A stretch of 64,000 nucleotides of DNA from Larimichthys crocea (Eukaryota; Chordata; Actinopteri; Sciaenidae), in NCBI RefSeq assembly GCF_000972845.2, contig NC_040026.1:1418526-1482525 (forward strand), written 5' to 3'. Positions 38,169 to 51,600 of the stretch are shown piece by piece. Position 1 is the stretch's first letter, and each line of letters begins with the position of its first letter. The notes below the pieces were generated by a model that saw only the letters and a list, made by a program, of their open reading frames with translations, was not told the DNA's origin and made no database searches. Made by a program: the position numbers and the translations under genes.

Positions 38169-40581
38169 AACCCAAAGCTGCATGAAGCACATTCCTGACA
38201 TGTGACCGCTGCCATAACACCACGATGAACGCCAGCATCAAACCAGCATCTCAAACCTGCCATAGATGCCACTCATTGAAACGTGGAATTAATTAGCAAC
38301 CATCCCCTGTCCATTCCCAAAGCCTTTTATCACCACCAGCCTTCTCATGTGGAGTCTGCCAGTGGAAACGGTTCGTCCAATCAGCACGCTGTCCGCTGTG
38401 CAATCTCGCTGTTCTTCATCCCCGCACACATGGACATACAGCTGGAAGGAACACGGGGGATGATTTGAATCATGTTGAATAATGAAAATAATTTTGTAGT
38501 TTAAATTTTTATGTGATTTGTGCCTAAATTGTTTTTTATTTGAAGAAGTCTCAGATTTGTACTGTGGAAGCTCATTTCTGCCAGCAAGAGAAAAGAAATG
38601 TTAGGAATGATAAAAACCAACAAGTGAGTTCAAATTGTGATATGAAATCAAAAGAGGAACAAAGTCGTTTTAATTTTTTGCATGAATGAGCTTCTATACT
38701 ATCCAGATGAACTATCAAGGGAATATCTGTCCTGCACAAAAGAGAAAAAAAGTTGTTTTAATGTTGTTGAACCACTTTTAACGTGTTTTTACTTTCCATT
38801 AATTTAGTGAAATCGTTACAAAGTGTCCACTGCACTCGACCCTCCCGTCCACTCCGTAACTCAATGACCGCCGTCGGTACTTCTCCACTACTGCGGAGCT
38901 CACAATGCTGTAATTTTTTGGGGGAACAGCTTTCTATGGGGGTTTGGTTTTTAATTATTTTTATGTAAACCATTTTTTTCATGCCAGCAATGAATAATGT
39001 AATTTAGGAATGTAATTGTAAGCTATTGTAGTGAAATGTTTTTAATATATACAGTATGTATGTGACTCAGCCTGTACCTGTGGGCCTGTTCTGACTGGGT
39101 TGGCTGCTCTAAGTACAAGGAAATATTTTGGTACTGTTTCAATGCTGGGTATTTTAGTGTCAACCTAGAATATATTTTTGTAGTGATTAAGAACCCTAAT
39201 TTTTTTTTATTGTATCTACACACTACATTTTACTTGTGGATAACTATTACATGTTTTTCCCAAGAATGAACGTGTCTGTTTTTATTTTCTCTCCACTCAC
39301 GTCTCACATTTTCCACACCATCCATCTCGACTGCGCTGCACAGAAGTCTGATGTTGTATGAATGTTGTTTCAGTGTCTCCGTATGCTCCACTGAAACCTG
39401 AAAAAAAACAACAACATTCAGACTCCCAACCCATCATTTTGGCCTGTCTGATTTGATTCCAAAAGCCAGTGTTCTTTTTCAATTTCTGGTTTCTTGTCAG
39501 AGCCCAGCTATAATCTTGGTCTTTGTGAGCCGCAGCAGCCAGGCCATCTCTGGTGAAGTGGATAAAAAGAGGGATCAGTTGTCATACATGCACAGCCAAG
39601 AGTTTTGGTCATCCATTATAGAATGAGGCGCTTTGTCCACTAATTGCCTGGAGCCGCCATGGCTTCGCTGCAACCTGAGCTCTCTAAGAACCTGGCTGAG
39701 GCTGAGCCTGCTAACAGCAGCAGCTCTGTTATAGGATGACCCCGTGAGATGACTCATTGTCATATGCAACCTGAACACATTTAATGAGCTAGAAAATGGT
39801 GCCTGGGTACCTGGGCCTTTGGAGCTTAATGTGCTGTTACAGAGTTGCCTTCCCCCCAATTTCATTCAGATCACAGCTCAATAATTCATATTGACCTCAA
39901 GTCTGAAAATTTGTTTTTGTCTTGACAGAAAGCAGAATTCAGCAGCTTTGAGGTTATTTACATCCACATCAAACTGACTAAAGGAACTCTTTTTAAACAC
40001 TGTGCCCAGTGTTTTGGAGACTATAGAGAAATTGATTAGTTAAAGGAATAGTAAATCTGTACTGTACATTCATAACCAGAGGTTATTATGTATTTTATTT
40101 TATGTAAATGGTATCACAAATTCTACATGAGAAAGACGGTAAGACTACTTCATACTAAAAGAATCCTCAAAGTAAATGTGCACCTCTCAGATGAATCAGA
40201 ATCACATTCATTGGTCAGTCTTGCGTTGCTCTCATTGTACATACACACATAGAGATAAATACAGCTGAATACAGACGAGCTTGTGTGTGAGATTTGGTAT
40301 TTACATCTTTACAGAACAAATGTGAGAATAAGTCATTTACAGGTGGGTTTTTCCAAATCCTCTTCAATGCCTGAAGACTGAGCGCTTCATTAGGTACACT
40401 GACACATTAAAATGTGATGCACCACAACAACTCTGTACTTAATTCAGCTTTTACGAAGCTTAAAACATTTCATTTCTTGTTGACGCTGTCAGAGAGGTAT
40501 TGATTCTGCAAGTAGGCGCTGTCGTTGTACAGGACTGCATTATACTGAGATGTGTTTCATATATTATGTCCACTCCATTTA

Positions 40582-41081
40582 CAGTGCTTAACAAATGTAT
40601 TAGACCACCAGTGTATGCTACAGCTGCCATAAATTAACAGCATTGGTAATTTTTTTTAATTTTTTTATGTTTCTGTAATGGTTCGTATAGCAGTATGTAG
40701 AAGTTCTTTAACCAAAATGATATTTTAATGCTAAAATATAATTATTATTGTTATCCATGAATTTTCAAATAAACTGTTTTACAAAAAAACTGAAGAAAAA
40801 GTAAATCACATTATTATTTCTTGATCAAGATGTCTAATTATAATTATTCACTTGCATTCCTGAACAGAAGAATTAGTTTCAGTGGTTGAATGTTATGCTT
40901 GATTCATTTCTGAGTGAGCCGGCTCAGATTTGGGTATAAAAAGGTGAATTCAGTTTGAAATTCCTCATTCCTGTTCAACATAGTAAAAGAGAGCTCACTG
41001 AAAATGGAAGAGTCCATATTAAAGCACTTCATGGTGCTGGATGGTCTCTGACACATGGTCTAATAAATTTGTTAAGCACTG
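40582..41081. mobile_element. Tc1/mariner-type MITE, 500 bp
   Basis: Flanked by TA on both sides. The left end CAGTGCTTAACAAATGTATT... and the complemented right end CAGTGCTTAACAAATTTATT... match over at least 26 bp with one mismatch. The interior has no transposase ORF, so it is a non-autonomous deletion derivative. TA target and termini identify the superfamily. Confidence 0.88.
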
Positions 41082-41418
41082 TACATACACGAGAGGGCCA
41101 TAATACTAGAAACTAATGCAGTCCAGTTTAAACTACTGCAGACTAAAACAATAGTAAATCTAATTAACTAGTTAAACTAATACCTCTCTGACAGTCTCAA
41201 CAAAAGCTGAAAACTGAGAAGCTAAAAGCAGAATTTATGGCTGAGTTGTTGTTGTATTGGATCACTTTGGTCCACTAATGAAGTGGCCGGTCGTGTATGT
41301 CACTGTTTCCACGGCTGGCACTGAGATATTGACCATTTTGAAATGAGACCTGTCCAACATTCCAGCACACACTGACAGAATCTGCTTCTCCCAGAGGAAA
41401 AAGCCATGTAACGAACCC

Positions 41419-41422
<4 letters not shown>

Positions 41423-41502
<80 letters not shown>
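41423..41502. repeat. (CT)n microsatellite
   Basis: Two pure CT runs separated by TATCTATC, about 450 bp upstream of the predicted myo15b first exon. Confidence 0.97.
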
Positions 41503-41505
<3 letters not shown>

Positions 41506-41634
41506 CATCACCACCTTTTGTTGATCACTCCAAGCAGCACCTCTCACCTTTCCTCCCAAGCATTCACCAGCTGGCCATATGAACAGCAGCAGAGCTGTGT
41601 GACCTGCCAGATACAGCTGTATTATTCAGAAGGC

Positions 41635-41636
<2 letters not shown>

Positions 41637-41708
<72 letters not shown>
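41637..41708. repeat. (TG)n microsatellite
   Basis: About 36 TG units upstream of the predicted myo15b first exon. Confidence 0.97.
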
Positions 41709-41709
<1 letters not shown>

Positions 41710-41952
41710 ACGGTCATCAGTGCACGCCAGCTCACCTCTGTTGACAGGGGCATTGTGTGCACGTATGAAGCACACAAACTTTTGTTGGGTGTGTGTTGCA
41801 TTATGCGGCCGTGTGCCTCTCTGTTAAATGTTAGTGGGTGGGATGTTGGTGTGTAACTTCCCGCTCGGTTCTCCTCTTGAGCATGGGTGCACGTTTGTAT
41901 CAGTGACACCAGCTCTTGAGGACAAGCCGGAGCACTTTGCAGCCCCCCAGCC

Positions 41953-42642
41953 ATGCCTGGGTTTCACCTGAGAAGCCTGGTAAGCTATATTACACTGAAA
42001 GAGCTCACTGCTCTACCCCCAGGGTGTATAGGCTATACAGCTACAGTTAGGTGGATCTAAAGATAGACTTTCACTTCAGTTTAGATTTAAACTCCAGATA
42101 ATAGCTGTTTGCTGTTGCAAAAGGGGAGAAAAAGAAAAAGGAGAATCATTTTAATCCAATATGGAAATGAATGCTGAATATGGAGCCACTTTGGATGAAT
42201 GCTGCTGTGTCATGCTTTTGCCTTCTTTTATTATATTGATTTATTGCTGAGTTTATCTTAATGGAGATGCATTGCAGCCTTTAAACTAACCGGAGCAATG
42301 ACTGTCGGATGAAAAAAACAGGTCAGTTGTGGCTAAACTAGGTCTGACCTGGGTGTCTTTAGCCTCTGAACTAGGATCAGGGACTTAAAGTGTGAAACCT
42401 GGTCTAAATGCTGATAGATTGAGCCAAGGACATGGTTTCACTGAGTTTGACAGAAGTGAGACTCAGTTTACAGATGATATCTGCTCATCTCATTGAGTGG
42501 CTAAGTCAATCTTAGTGTATTGTTAGTATGTTTGAATTTTGTGACCACTAAGAGTCATTCTTAAATTACAAAGTAAAGACCATTCGCCTGCTCTTATTTC
42601 TGTTTTATTCTCTAGGCAATTTCAGCTCTGAAGAAGTCATAG
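41953..42642 (+). other. Candidate spliced uORF upstream of myo15b
   Basis: An ATG at 41953 opens nine codons to a donor CTG|GTAAGC (41979/41980). The acceptor TCTAG at 42615 continues the frame as AISALKKS and stops at TAG 42640-42642. That is two bases before the main ATG at 42645. The result would be a 17-residue peptide. Both splice signals are good, but the first exon itself is predicted, not known. Confidence 0.4.
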
Positions 42643-42644
42643 CC

Positions 42645-45600
42645 ATGTCACCGGTCAAGTCTCAAGGCAGAACAAATGCCACTAAGCAGAGGACAGGGGC
42701 AACAAAAAAAGGAAATCCATCCAAAAATGTGAGACAGAAAGCACCTCAGCCTCCCTCTAAAGGGCGTAATGGAAAACAGAAAGGTAAAGGGAATTCACCG
42801 ACTCTGGAGGATGCAAACACAGAGGTAGTGAAGAGTAACAGAAGGAAGACAGCCGATCAGAGCAAAAAGAGTGATCTAGAACAGAAGGGGACACAGAAAA
42901 AAGCAGGAAGCACAGGAAATGGGACCTCTGCAAATGGTAGATCACAACTTAGTAAAAAAGATAGTAAGATCACAGGGGGCACAAACAAGCCCACCAAACT
43001 CAAACCTTCACCAAAAACACCCCGAACCACACAAAGGAAGATCAACAAGCTCCCCACCAAGCCTGAAAACAAGAGAAATGACAAAGGGACAGAGAGTGAA
43101 GAGGAGGAATCAGAGAGCAATGCAGGAAGCTCAGAGGAGGTGACAGAAGAAGACGCTAGTAGTGATGAGAAGGAGGAGGAGGAGCAGGACAGTAACAAAG
43201 AGACAGTTGAGATGCAAGGGAGCGAGGAAAGCAGTGAGGAGGAGGCTGAGGCTTCAGATACCCAAAGAGATACAGAACATACAGCAAATGAGGAATCAGA
43301 CAAAGAACTTTCAGAGGTACCCAAATCCAGAAGTGACTCAGAGGTCGAACCAGTCACTTCTAGTGAAGAAGAGGAAGAGGAACACAAGAAGGAAACTGAA
43401 GTATCCAAGGCAGTCATCAGTGAAGACAAGGAGACAGCCCAGGAGGACTCGTCTCAAAAGCCAATAGATGATAAAAGCTCCAGACGAAGCAGACAAAGTC
43501 CTCGTCCCTCAAAGCCTGCGCAAGTCTCAAAATATAAGATGTTTAAAAAAACGAAGGCAGATAAGCAGGCGGAGAAGGCTGAGAAACAGAGGGCCAAGGC
43601 AGAGAAGCAGAGGTTAGAAAAGGAAGCCAAACAAAAAGCCAAGGAAGAAAAAAAGAACAAAAAGAAACAGCTGAAAGAAGACAAACTCAGTTCTGCAACA
43701 GAGGAGATTCAATCACCAAAAGGTTGTTCCTTCAACAAAGCCGACACAGCAAAAGGCAAATTAGCAAAGAAAACAAAAAACATTCATGAGAAAGATGTTC
43801 CTGTAGAAGCTGGATCTGATGATCATGATGACATGGAAGAGGAGGAGACTGAACCAACACTGACCAAAGCCATCAAAGGCCAAAACCGAATTATGCTTCT
43901 CAAAGCCAAAGGTAAAGACCTCAAAGCCATGCTGGAGCCTGAAGAGCAGAAGAATGCTGGAAATGTTGTCAAAGGGCGGCCACAGGGCTTGCTCTTGGGG
44001 AAAGTCAAGATGGCATCTCTCAGAAACAAAGCCAATAAAATGCTAGTAAAGCCAGAAGAGGAAACATCAGAGGGTGAGGCTCTTGATGGGAGGTCCAGCA
44101 AACCCAAGGAACGCTTGATAGCCCAAAGGAAAGGTATAACCACTCTTCGTAGAGTGTCTGGTTGGATTCAGAAGAATACACCACAAGGACTGAGCTTGAG
44201 GAAGAAGCTTTCTGCTTGGACTAAAGCCATCGGGGTCTCCCGCTGGCTCTCCCTCCAAGTGATAAAACAGAAACAAGGTCCCAGAAAATGTAAGGGCAAT
44301 ATCCTCAAACATAGGATGGCCATGAGAGTTGCCAGTAAAACCAGCCTGGCCACTAAGAAAAATAGGAGCTTGTCTAAGGACAAAATGGCTAAAGAGAAAG
44401 CCAGCCTACAGGGAAAGGCAGGGGAGGGAGGGGAAGAAGTGGACCCAGCTGGGGAGAAAGAAGTAGAGGCCAAATATGCTGTGGTACTTCCCAGAATGAA
44501 CAAACTGGGAAAGGCAAAGACAGCCGAGGTACCCCAGGCATCTCCTGGACCTTCTGCTCCATCAAATACCACTGGAACACCAGGAGAACTCATTACGTCA
44601 GAGCCCAAACCTCCGAAACCAGGTGCCAGGCTTGTGCTCCCTGTCAAACCAGATCTTAGCCTCTTGAAGTCCATCAAGAAACCCTTTCCAGGAGGGTTAA
44701 AATCAGGTGGAGATGTGGTAGAGAGGAGCCCTGGGTCCAGTGGTTCGTTGGAAGGATCATCCAACACTGAGGATAGAAACAGGACAGCTGCCCAAGACAA
44801 TCAAGATGGAGTGAGTGTGCTACAGGCAGCAAGAAGGAAACTGGACCCCTCCCAGATCAAGCTGACAAAGATGACCTTGTCAAGAGGACCGATAGGTGGT
44901 GGACAGACTCGGGCCATGGGACCAGACCCAGAGAGAGAGGCTCCAGCTGGGATACCCAGGTCCACCACCCAGCCCTTTCCAAATGGGGAGGAAAGCATGG
45001 TGATGGCAGGTGTTCGATCCTTGTATGAAGAGGAGGCAGACAGGGAAGTGGCCCAGCTGATGGGTGAGGGGGGTACATATGCTATCACCCAACCAGAGGT
45101 GCACTGGGCTGGGAACGCACAGATGAGTGGAGACCCACAGGTATGTTACATTTTTGGTGGGATAGAAATTATTAAAATGAAACAGCAGTCTGCCACTTAG
45201 AATGTGACAAAAGCTTCATAGGAATAAAAATCGAGACTCTTTGCTGTGTGTGGTTCAGGACTGGCTACGTGCTGAGAACTTGTTGCCCCATCAGACAGTG
45301 GAGAAGCTAACCAAGTGGACAGTCTATGACGACGAGGGCCAGGCCAGGACTGTTCCTGCACACAACGGCAGGGGCCCCTGGGAATCAGAGGACCCCACTC
45401 AGGAGATGCTGGAGAGTCGACTAATCAGCACACAGGTATAGCTAGCAGTGTTGAGCAAGTTACTCTAAAAAAGTAACTTGTTACAGTTACTAGTTACTTC
45501 TCCCAGAAAGTAACTAAAGTAGTTACTGGGTTACAAATGATAAAAGTAATTGTGTTACTTTGATGTAATTTTTTAAATGCTCAAATGTGTCAAAGAATTT

Positions 45601-48547
45601 GGACCCCACTTTCATCCCTCTTTGACGGAACTTAAAATACATGCGTGTGTTCAGTTATTTATGATAAACCTGAGTATTATAATGAAATGGACACTTAATA
45701 CAATACATAACAGAAATCCACAGTACACAAATCTAAACTATTTTAACTGCTGTGGGAAAGTGAGACACTTTCCCACAGCAACGTATTATTAGCATCTAAT
45801 AAAATGTCATGGATTATTGTCAATATTATAATTACTATGTTTATATAGTCTTTATGTTCGACGCACTTGACTCCAGGGCATAATCTGCATTTCACGGTTA
45901 TACTCGTTCCCCTAATTTCTTGGAAGGAAAAGTAATGGCTATACTTTTTGGCTACTTTTGGACTATTCAGACTCGCCATTCCTGTTTCCCATTGACTCAT
46001 GTGAATGTCCTGTGTCGTTTTTGTGTGTCTGACAATTTGTGTAAGCAACACCCGCCCAACTCCACGTCTGATTGGCTTACCATGGAATTTTTCTCAACCT
46101 CAGCCAATCGTCATCATTTATGCGATTGTCTCATACCCCTGCTCTCACCAAGGAAGGAGAAACAAGAAAAATCTTTCCCGCCCCCACTCAGAGATCTAGC
46201 TGGTCTGATGAAAAACAGCTGTCTTCAATCATAGTAACACGCCACATATTTTGGCAGTAACGTTATAATGATGGGAAGAGTAATCAATTAGACTACTCGT
46301 TACTGAAAAAAGTAACACCGTTACTAACGCTGTTATGTATAGCGCTCTTATTCCCATCACTGATAACTAGTAATTTGTAGACTGGACTATTCTTGAAGCA
46401 TATTGAGCTTAAGACATTTAAGCAACTTTCTGCCTAGCTTTATTCACACCCTTACTCTTACTACGCCCATTTACGCTCTACAAGCAGCTAATGTACTGTA
46501 TTACAGATATAATGCTTAGCTAGCTAACACCAGAGCCTTCTACTTTGAGAATCATTTGTATTTTTGTGTACAATTAGTAATTTCAGCCTGATGTACTAGA
46601 GGGAGGGTCATGGGATGACCCAAAAACCTTCTTTCTTCAAAATATTCTTCCTTTGGTGCAAAAAAAGGTCATTGAAGTAAAGACAAATAAACTTAACTTG
46701 TACCCTAGGATTTTCAGTAACTGTAACAAAGTACCCCCTTTGGGCCGTAGGGGGACAGACAACATTGGCACTAACATATTAAATCACTTCATAATTTCTT
46801 AGTTTATTCCTCATTTTTTTATTTTCTTGTTTGGCATTTCTAAAATGTGACTTTGCTGTTTGGCTATTGTAAACCTACTTCTACCAAACTTCTATCCACT
46901 GAGTCCAGCCCCATCTAAATGACTTTTTCTCTCCAAATACTTGCATCCTGTTTTGTCCAACAAGCATTCTCCATTGTCCTCCTTTATACAGATGTTTAGA
47001 GGAACAACCGATTTATTCTGGCAGATTAGACTCTGTTCAGGTTAAAGTTTGTTTGGGCTATGCTGGAATTATGGGAGGTCATCAAATTTCATGTACTAAT
47101 AACAATGATGAAGTGTTCCCACACTAACGGGTACAATAAAACTAATCATCTACAGTGTGTATTTATCCTCAGTAGATAAAAAAAATGTAATTGAAGCAAA
47201 GACAAATAAACTTAAGCTGTACCCCAGGATTTTCAGTAACTGTAACAAAGTACTTTGTTTGACTTTTGGTATAAAGTTCCTCTTGTGTTTCCACTGTATT
47301 TTAGAAACCAGGATATGATGTCAAATAAGTAAAATACTTGTGTGTATGGACTATGGCCCTTTAAAGTATGTCTTGATTGATATGAATGCAGTGTAACAAT
47401 TATGGTTACTGTAGTTGCATCCGTTATAGTCTACCTTGTTGTAATTTGACAATACATCTGCTTGACTAGTCATGATTGCAGCACTGCTGGCAACCACTGT
47501 TAAGTACTTGGAACTTGCATTTAGTATCAGCTCCAGAACAATGTCCAAATATAGTTCCAGGAACTCCAGTGGAAACAAAAGCACACAGTGACAATGGATG
47601 CACCTTATGTTACAACCCTGATTCCAAAAAAGTTGCCACGCTGTGTGTGTAAATAGAAACCCCATATTTGATTGAAAATAGCACAAAGACAAGTTATCGA
47701 ATGATGAAAATTGTATGTCCATTTTGAATGTGCCAACAGAAGACTGGAAATGTTGTGAAATGAAAGAAAACACTTAGTAGAACATCTCAATGAATGAGGT
47801 TAACTGGCAACAGCTTAGTTGCTAGTTTACTGGGTTAACTGGGTCTAAATAGAGAATCTCATTTTCAGTAACTTCCTTCAGTAGAAAAACCTGAGCCTAA
47901 AGTGACCATGAGGGTTTGGAAAGAAGGAATCTTGATCCTTTCTCTATGTTACACACCATTTTCCCATCAATCTATACCATATCAATCCCAAAGGATTATT
48001 TTAAATATACTAGGGGTTGGCCTAATAGCGTAGGGAAGGTATTTCCCCTATCAGTTCTAGTTCATCACTTATAGCTGGTGTGCACACAAGACAATAGGAC
48101 ATAAAAGACTTGCTCCTGGTTTATTTATTTCATGTTCCAGATACAATAGAGCATACAGAACACTGCCACACACTGCTATGAGTTTGCAGTATATCATCTA
48201 TCACATTGCTCCACTGCTGCAAGTGGATTGGTTACCTGCTGTGGAAAGGTTATGAGTGGAGTGGATTAGCAGCAGGAAAGTGCAGAAACAAAACACATGG
48301 CTTTTAACTTTATTAATACAATGTTAGCCAGAGTAGAAGACAGCTGTGGAGAAAAGGTAAGGTAAGCTTGTCTGAAGTTGATGGTGCTGACTGGGGGGTG
48401 TTTCAAAACAGAGGGTGGCGAGGCTTCATCTTTGCCTCTCGTCCTCATATCTGTTCATGTCTCTGCGTTTTTCAGGTGCTGATGCCCCGCAGCAAGCAAG
48501 TCATAGAGGTCGATGAGGTGGAGGATCTGTCCCAGCTGGAGTGAGTT

Positions 48548-48629
<82 letters not shown>

Positions 48630-51600
48630 GTTACAGTACAGTACAAATATGCAATTTTTCAACCTGTTTGCCTTATGTCCTTAGAGAGGTGTGTGAGAGC
48701 TCTGTGCTTCTGAATCTGAAGAAGAGGTTCCAGCGTGACTGCATTTATGTAAGTTTCATCACTGACTTCAAACTGTCTGAAGTATTTTAAATCAGGTACA
48801 AAACATTCTGTCTTTTGGTTGAAACCATTTTGTGCTGCAACTCAAATGTTACGTTAAAGAAAATTGCGACAATGTACATGTCCAGCATGTTGAAACATGA
48901 AGAATAAAGTTACATGAATTCACTAAATTTAAAGGCTGAAGGCTGTTTGAGAGCCCACTTTAATTGATTGTGTGGTTGGGTGTGATCAGAGGTGTGCTTT
49001 GATGCACATGTGACCACACCAATAGTATATGAAGTATTACATTGTCTGTAAAAAGTAAGCGAACCTAAGAAGCTAAAGAAGTGAGCCTTGAGTTCAGAAT
49101 TTGCATTCCCAAAAACTATTTTGTTTTTCATTGTGTTTTACTTATTTTCTTTTTTTTCCCCAGACTTACATTGGAAACATGCTGCTGTCTATTAACCCCT
49201 TCAAGCCTCTTAGCATCTACACAGAGGAGCTCAGACAGAAGTACCAGGGAAAAGAGCAGCAGAGAAACCCACCGTCAGCACACACTCGTCACACTGCTGT
49301 TCATTATTCTGCTCTCTGCCTCTACAATACTTTTTATTATGACTGGCAGCATGTCTCACCAAAGATTTCATCATCATTTTATCTCAGTGATGTTTTTCAT
49401 CATTAGTGATTGTTTTTGTTGTTCTCTTCCTCAGCCATGTGTATGCCATAGCTGATGCTGCTTTCAGTCAGTCTCAAGCCTCCACACAGGAGCAGTGCAT
49501 CATCATAAGGTACTAACAGGAATGTTGATTTCATCACTTTTTATGTACAAGACTTTTTGTCTTATTTCATGTTATATGCTTAGTTTTAATAAAAAGCTGC
49601 GTCATTGCATGTTCTGGTTGCTTTGGCACTACGGTGCAGCATTATTCATGGTTCACATTAAGACCTGCATGTCTCTCTCTTCCCACGTTTGTCTGCTTAT
49701 TAAAGGCATAAAATGGACAAAAATAATTTGAATGCAGCTGTCATATTTTAGGTAATCTTTATCTCTTGTATAGTGGGCAGAGTGGATCAGGGAAGACTGA
49801 AGCTACCAAGCTGATAGTCCACTACCTCAGCTCCATGTATCAGGGTAGAAACGACAACCTGCGACAGGTAATTCTCTGTGGAATACACAATGGACACAAA
49901 GGAACACCTTCTTCAATGCACAGTTTTAGCAGCAAAGCTTTGGTGGGTGTACCTTTGAGTTCTCCCCCATTTTTCTCTGCCGCGACCAGCCCATGGAGGT
50001 CTTTTCCATCCTAGAGAGTTTCGGGAATGCCAAGACCATCCTCAACAACAACTCCAGCCGCTTTGGCAAGTACCTCCACATCCACATTCTCCAGTGAGTC
50101 AAACTAATATTACCCTCTCTAGAAAAAAGATTTAATGTCTTACCAAATACTATGTTCCCCGTTGCTAATGAGATTGGTTACAGCTGTTTTATTTGTCGAC
50201 TGTCTCTCGTCTCGGTTGACAGTGGGTTTGTTGTAGGGACCTCATTGTCCAAGTACCTTCTTGAGAAGTCCAGGGTTGTCTTTCAGGTGAGATCACTGAG
50301 TGAGGTGTGCTGTGTGCTCAAAACAGACATTATGGAGAAGTCCATGATGATTTGCTGGAGAAATATATCTCATCAGTTCAAACAGATCACTGGATACACT
50401 TGTGGGAAAAACAACACATCACATTGGCTTTGGCACAACACAAATATGGCTGCTGGACAATTTGTCATTATGTAAACTACTGTGTGATTTGGCTATATGC
50501 CTAATATATCACAGGGTAGTTTGTGTTGGCCTGTAGGAAAATGTCTCAAGTTCCTTTTCTGGTTCACTGTGTTTGCTTCTTTGAAAATGAACGATTGGAA
50601 GGCTCAGCTTTCCCAGCTTGATAGAGGACACCTCCACCTATAAAACTGATCAGATAGCTTTTCAATTCTCAGTTTTTAGCCATACTAATGACATGTCTCG
50701 ATTGCATGACTGGGATGGAAATGTTGGTTGGTTGGTCTGTCTGTCACTACTTTGCAATGTTCAATGGATTGCCACAAAATATCTCTTTTTTGAATGAAGT
50801 AACTTGACAACAGTTTGGTACAGATATTCAAAATCTCCAAGAAAATGAATACCACTGTGCTTGGCGCCCCCAACAGAAGATGAATCTTAACAACATTGCT
50901 TTTCCTCAAGTGCTACCAGTTGGTTGAATGTTTTGGTTCAGAGAGATTGGATGGATTGTCATGAAAGTTATTGCACACATTCATGTTCTCTGATGAATGA
51001 TAATTTCTTTAACGATGCCCTTACTTTTCATGTTTGACAATATACCTTAAAAACTAAAGACATTCCCATCAGCCTCAGCTGTACTTCGCCTTTAGTGCAT
51101 GATAGCACACTAAAGTAAGATGGCAACAATGGAAAACTTGTTAAGATGTTAACATAGTCATTGTGAGCTTGTTAGCATGTTGTTGTAGTCTTAAGTTTTC
51201 CTTTCTTTCTGGTGTTCAGTGTAAGTAAATGAATAACATATCCACATTCGTATGTGGCTGTGTACTTCAAGTTGTTGTTTCTGGCAGGGTACTTTATGTT
51301 GTAAGTTGATGGAAAATCAACAGAAGTCACGAACCAGGTTCACGTCACTGTCTAGTTCTTGTCTGATTTCTCTCGTAGGCCAATGAGGAGAGGAACTATC
51401 ATGTGTTCTATGAGCTGCTGGCAGGTATGAACGACTGGGACAAACAGGAGCTCTACCTGCAAGGAGCCGAGACCTATTACTACCTGAACCAAGTACATTA
51501 CACATCAGTGAATTAATCTTCATCTCTGTTTTTTGTCATCTTCCCCTCCTCTTCACTGATTAAACATGTTGCTCATGTATTTCTCTCCTCTAGGGTGGTT

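Larger units (their letters stand above)
37725..41952. other. llgl2 3' UTR and llgl2-myo15b intergenic DNA
   Basis: After the llgl2 stop there is a long AT-rich stretch that probably includes the 3' UTR, but no clear AATAAA marks its end. It contains a CA run (38106-38164), a Tc1-like MITE (40582-41081), a CT run (41423-41502) and a TG run (41637-41708). No coding exon was recognised. Any myo15b promoter must lie in its right part. Confidence 0.5.

Noticed and set aside
42857..44800. Long antisense ORFs (190 and 210 codons) opposite the myo15b N-terminal exon
   Set aside because: They mirror the biased Glu/Lys/Ser codons as Ser/Leu/Phe-rich strings and show no domain; the + strand frame is 832 codons and splices into the motor.
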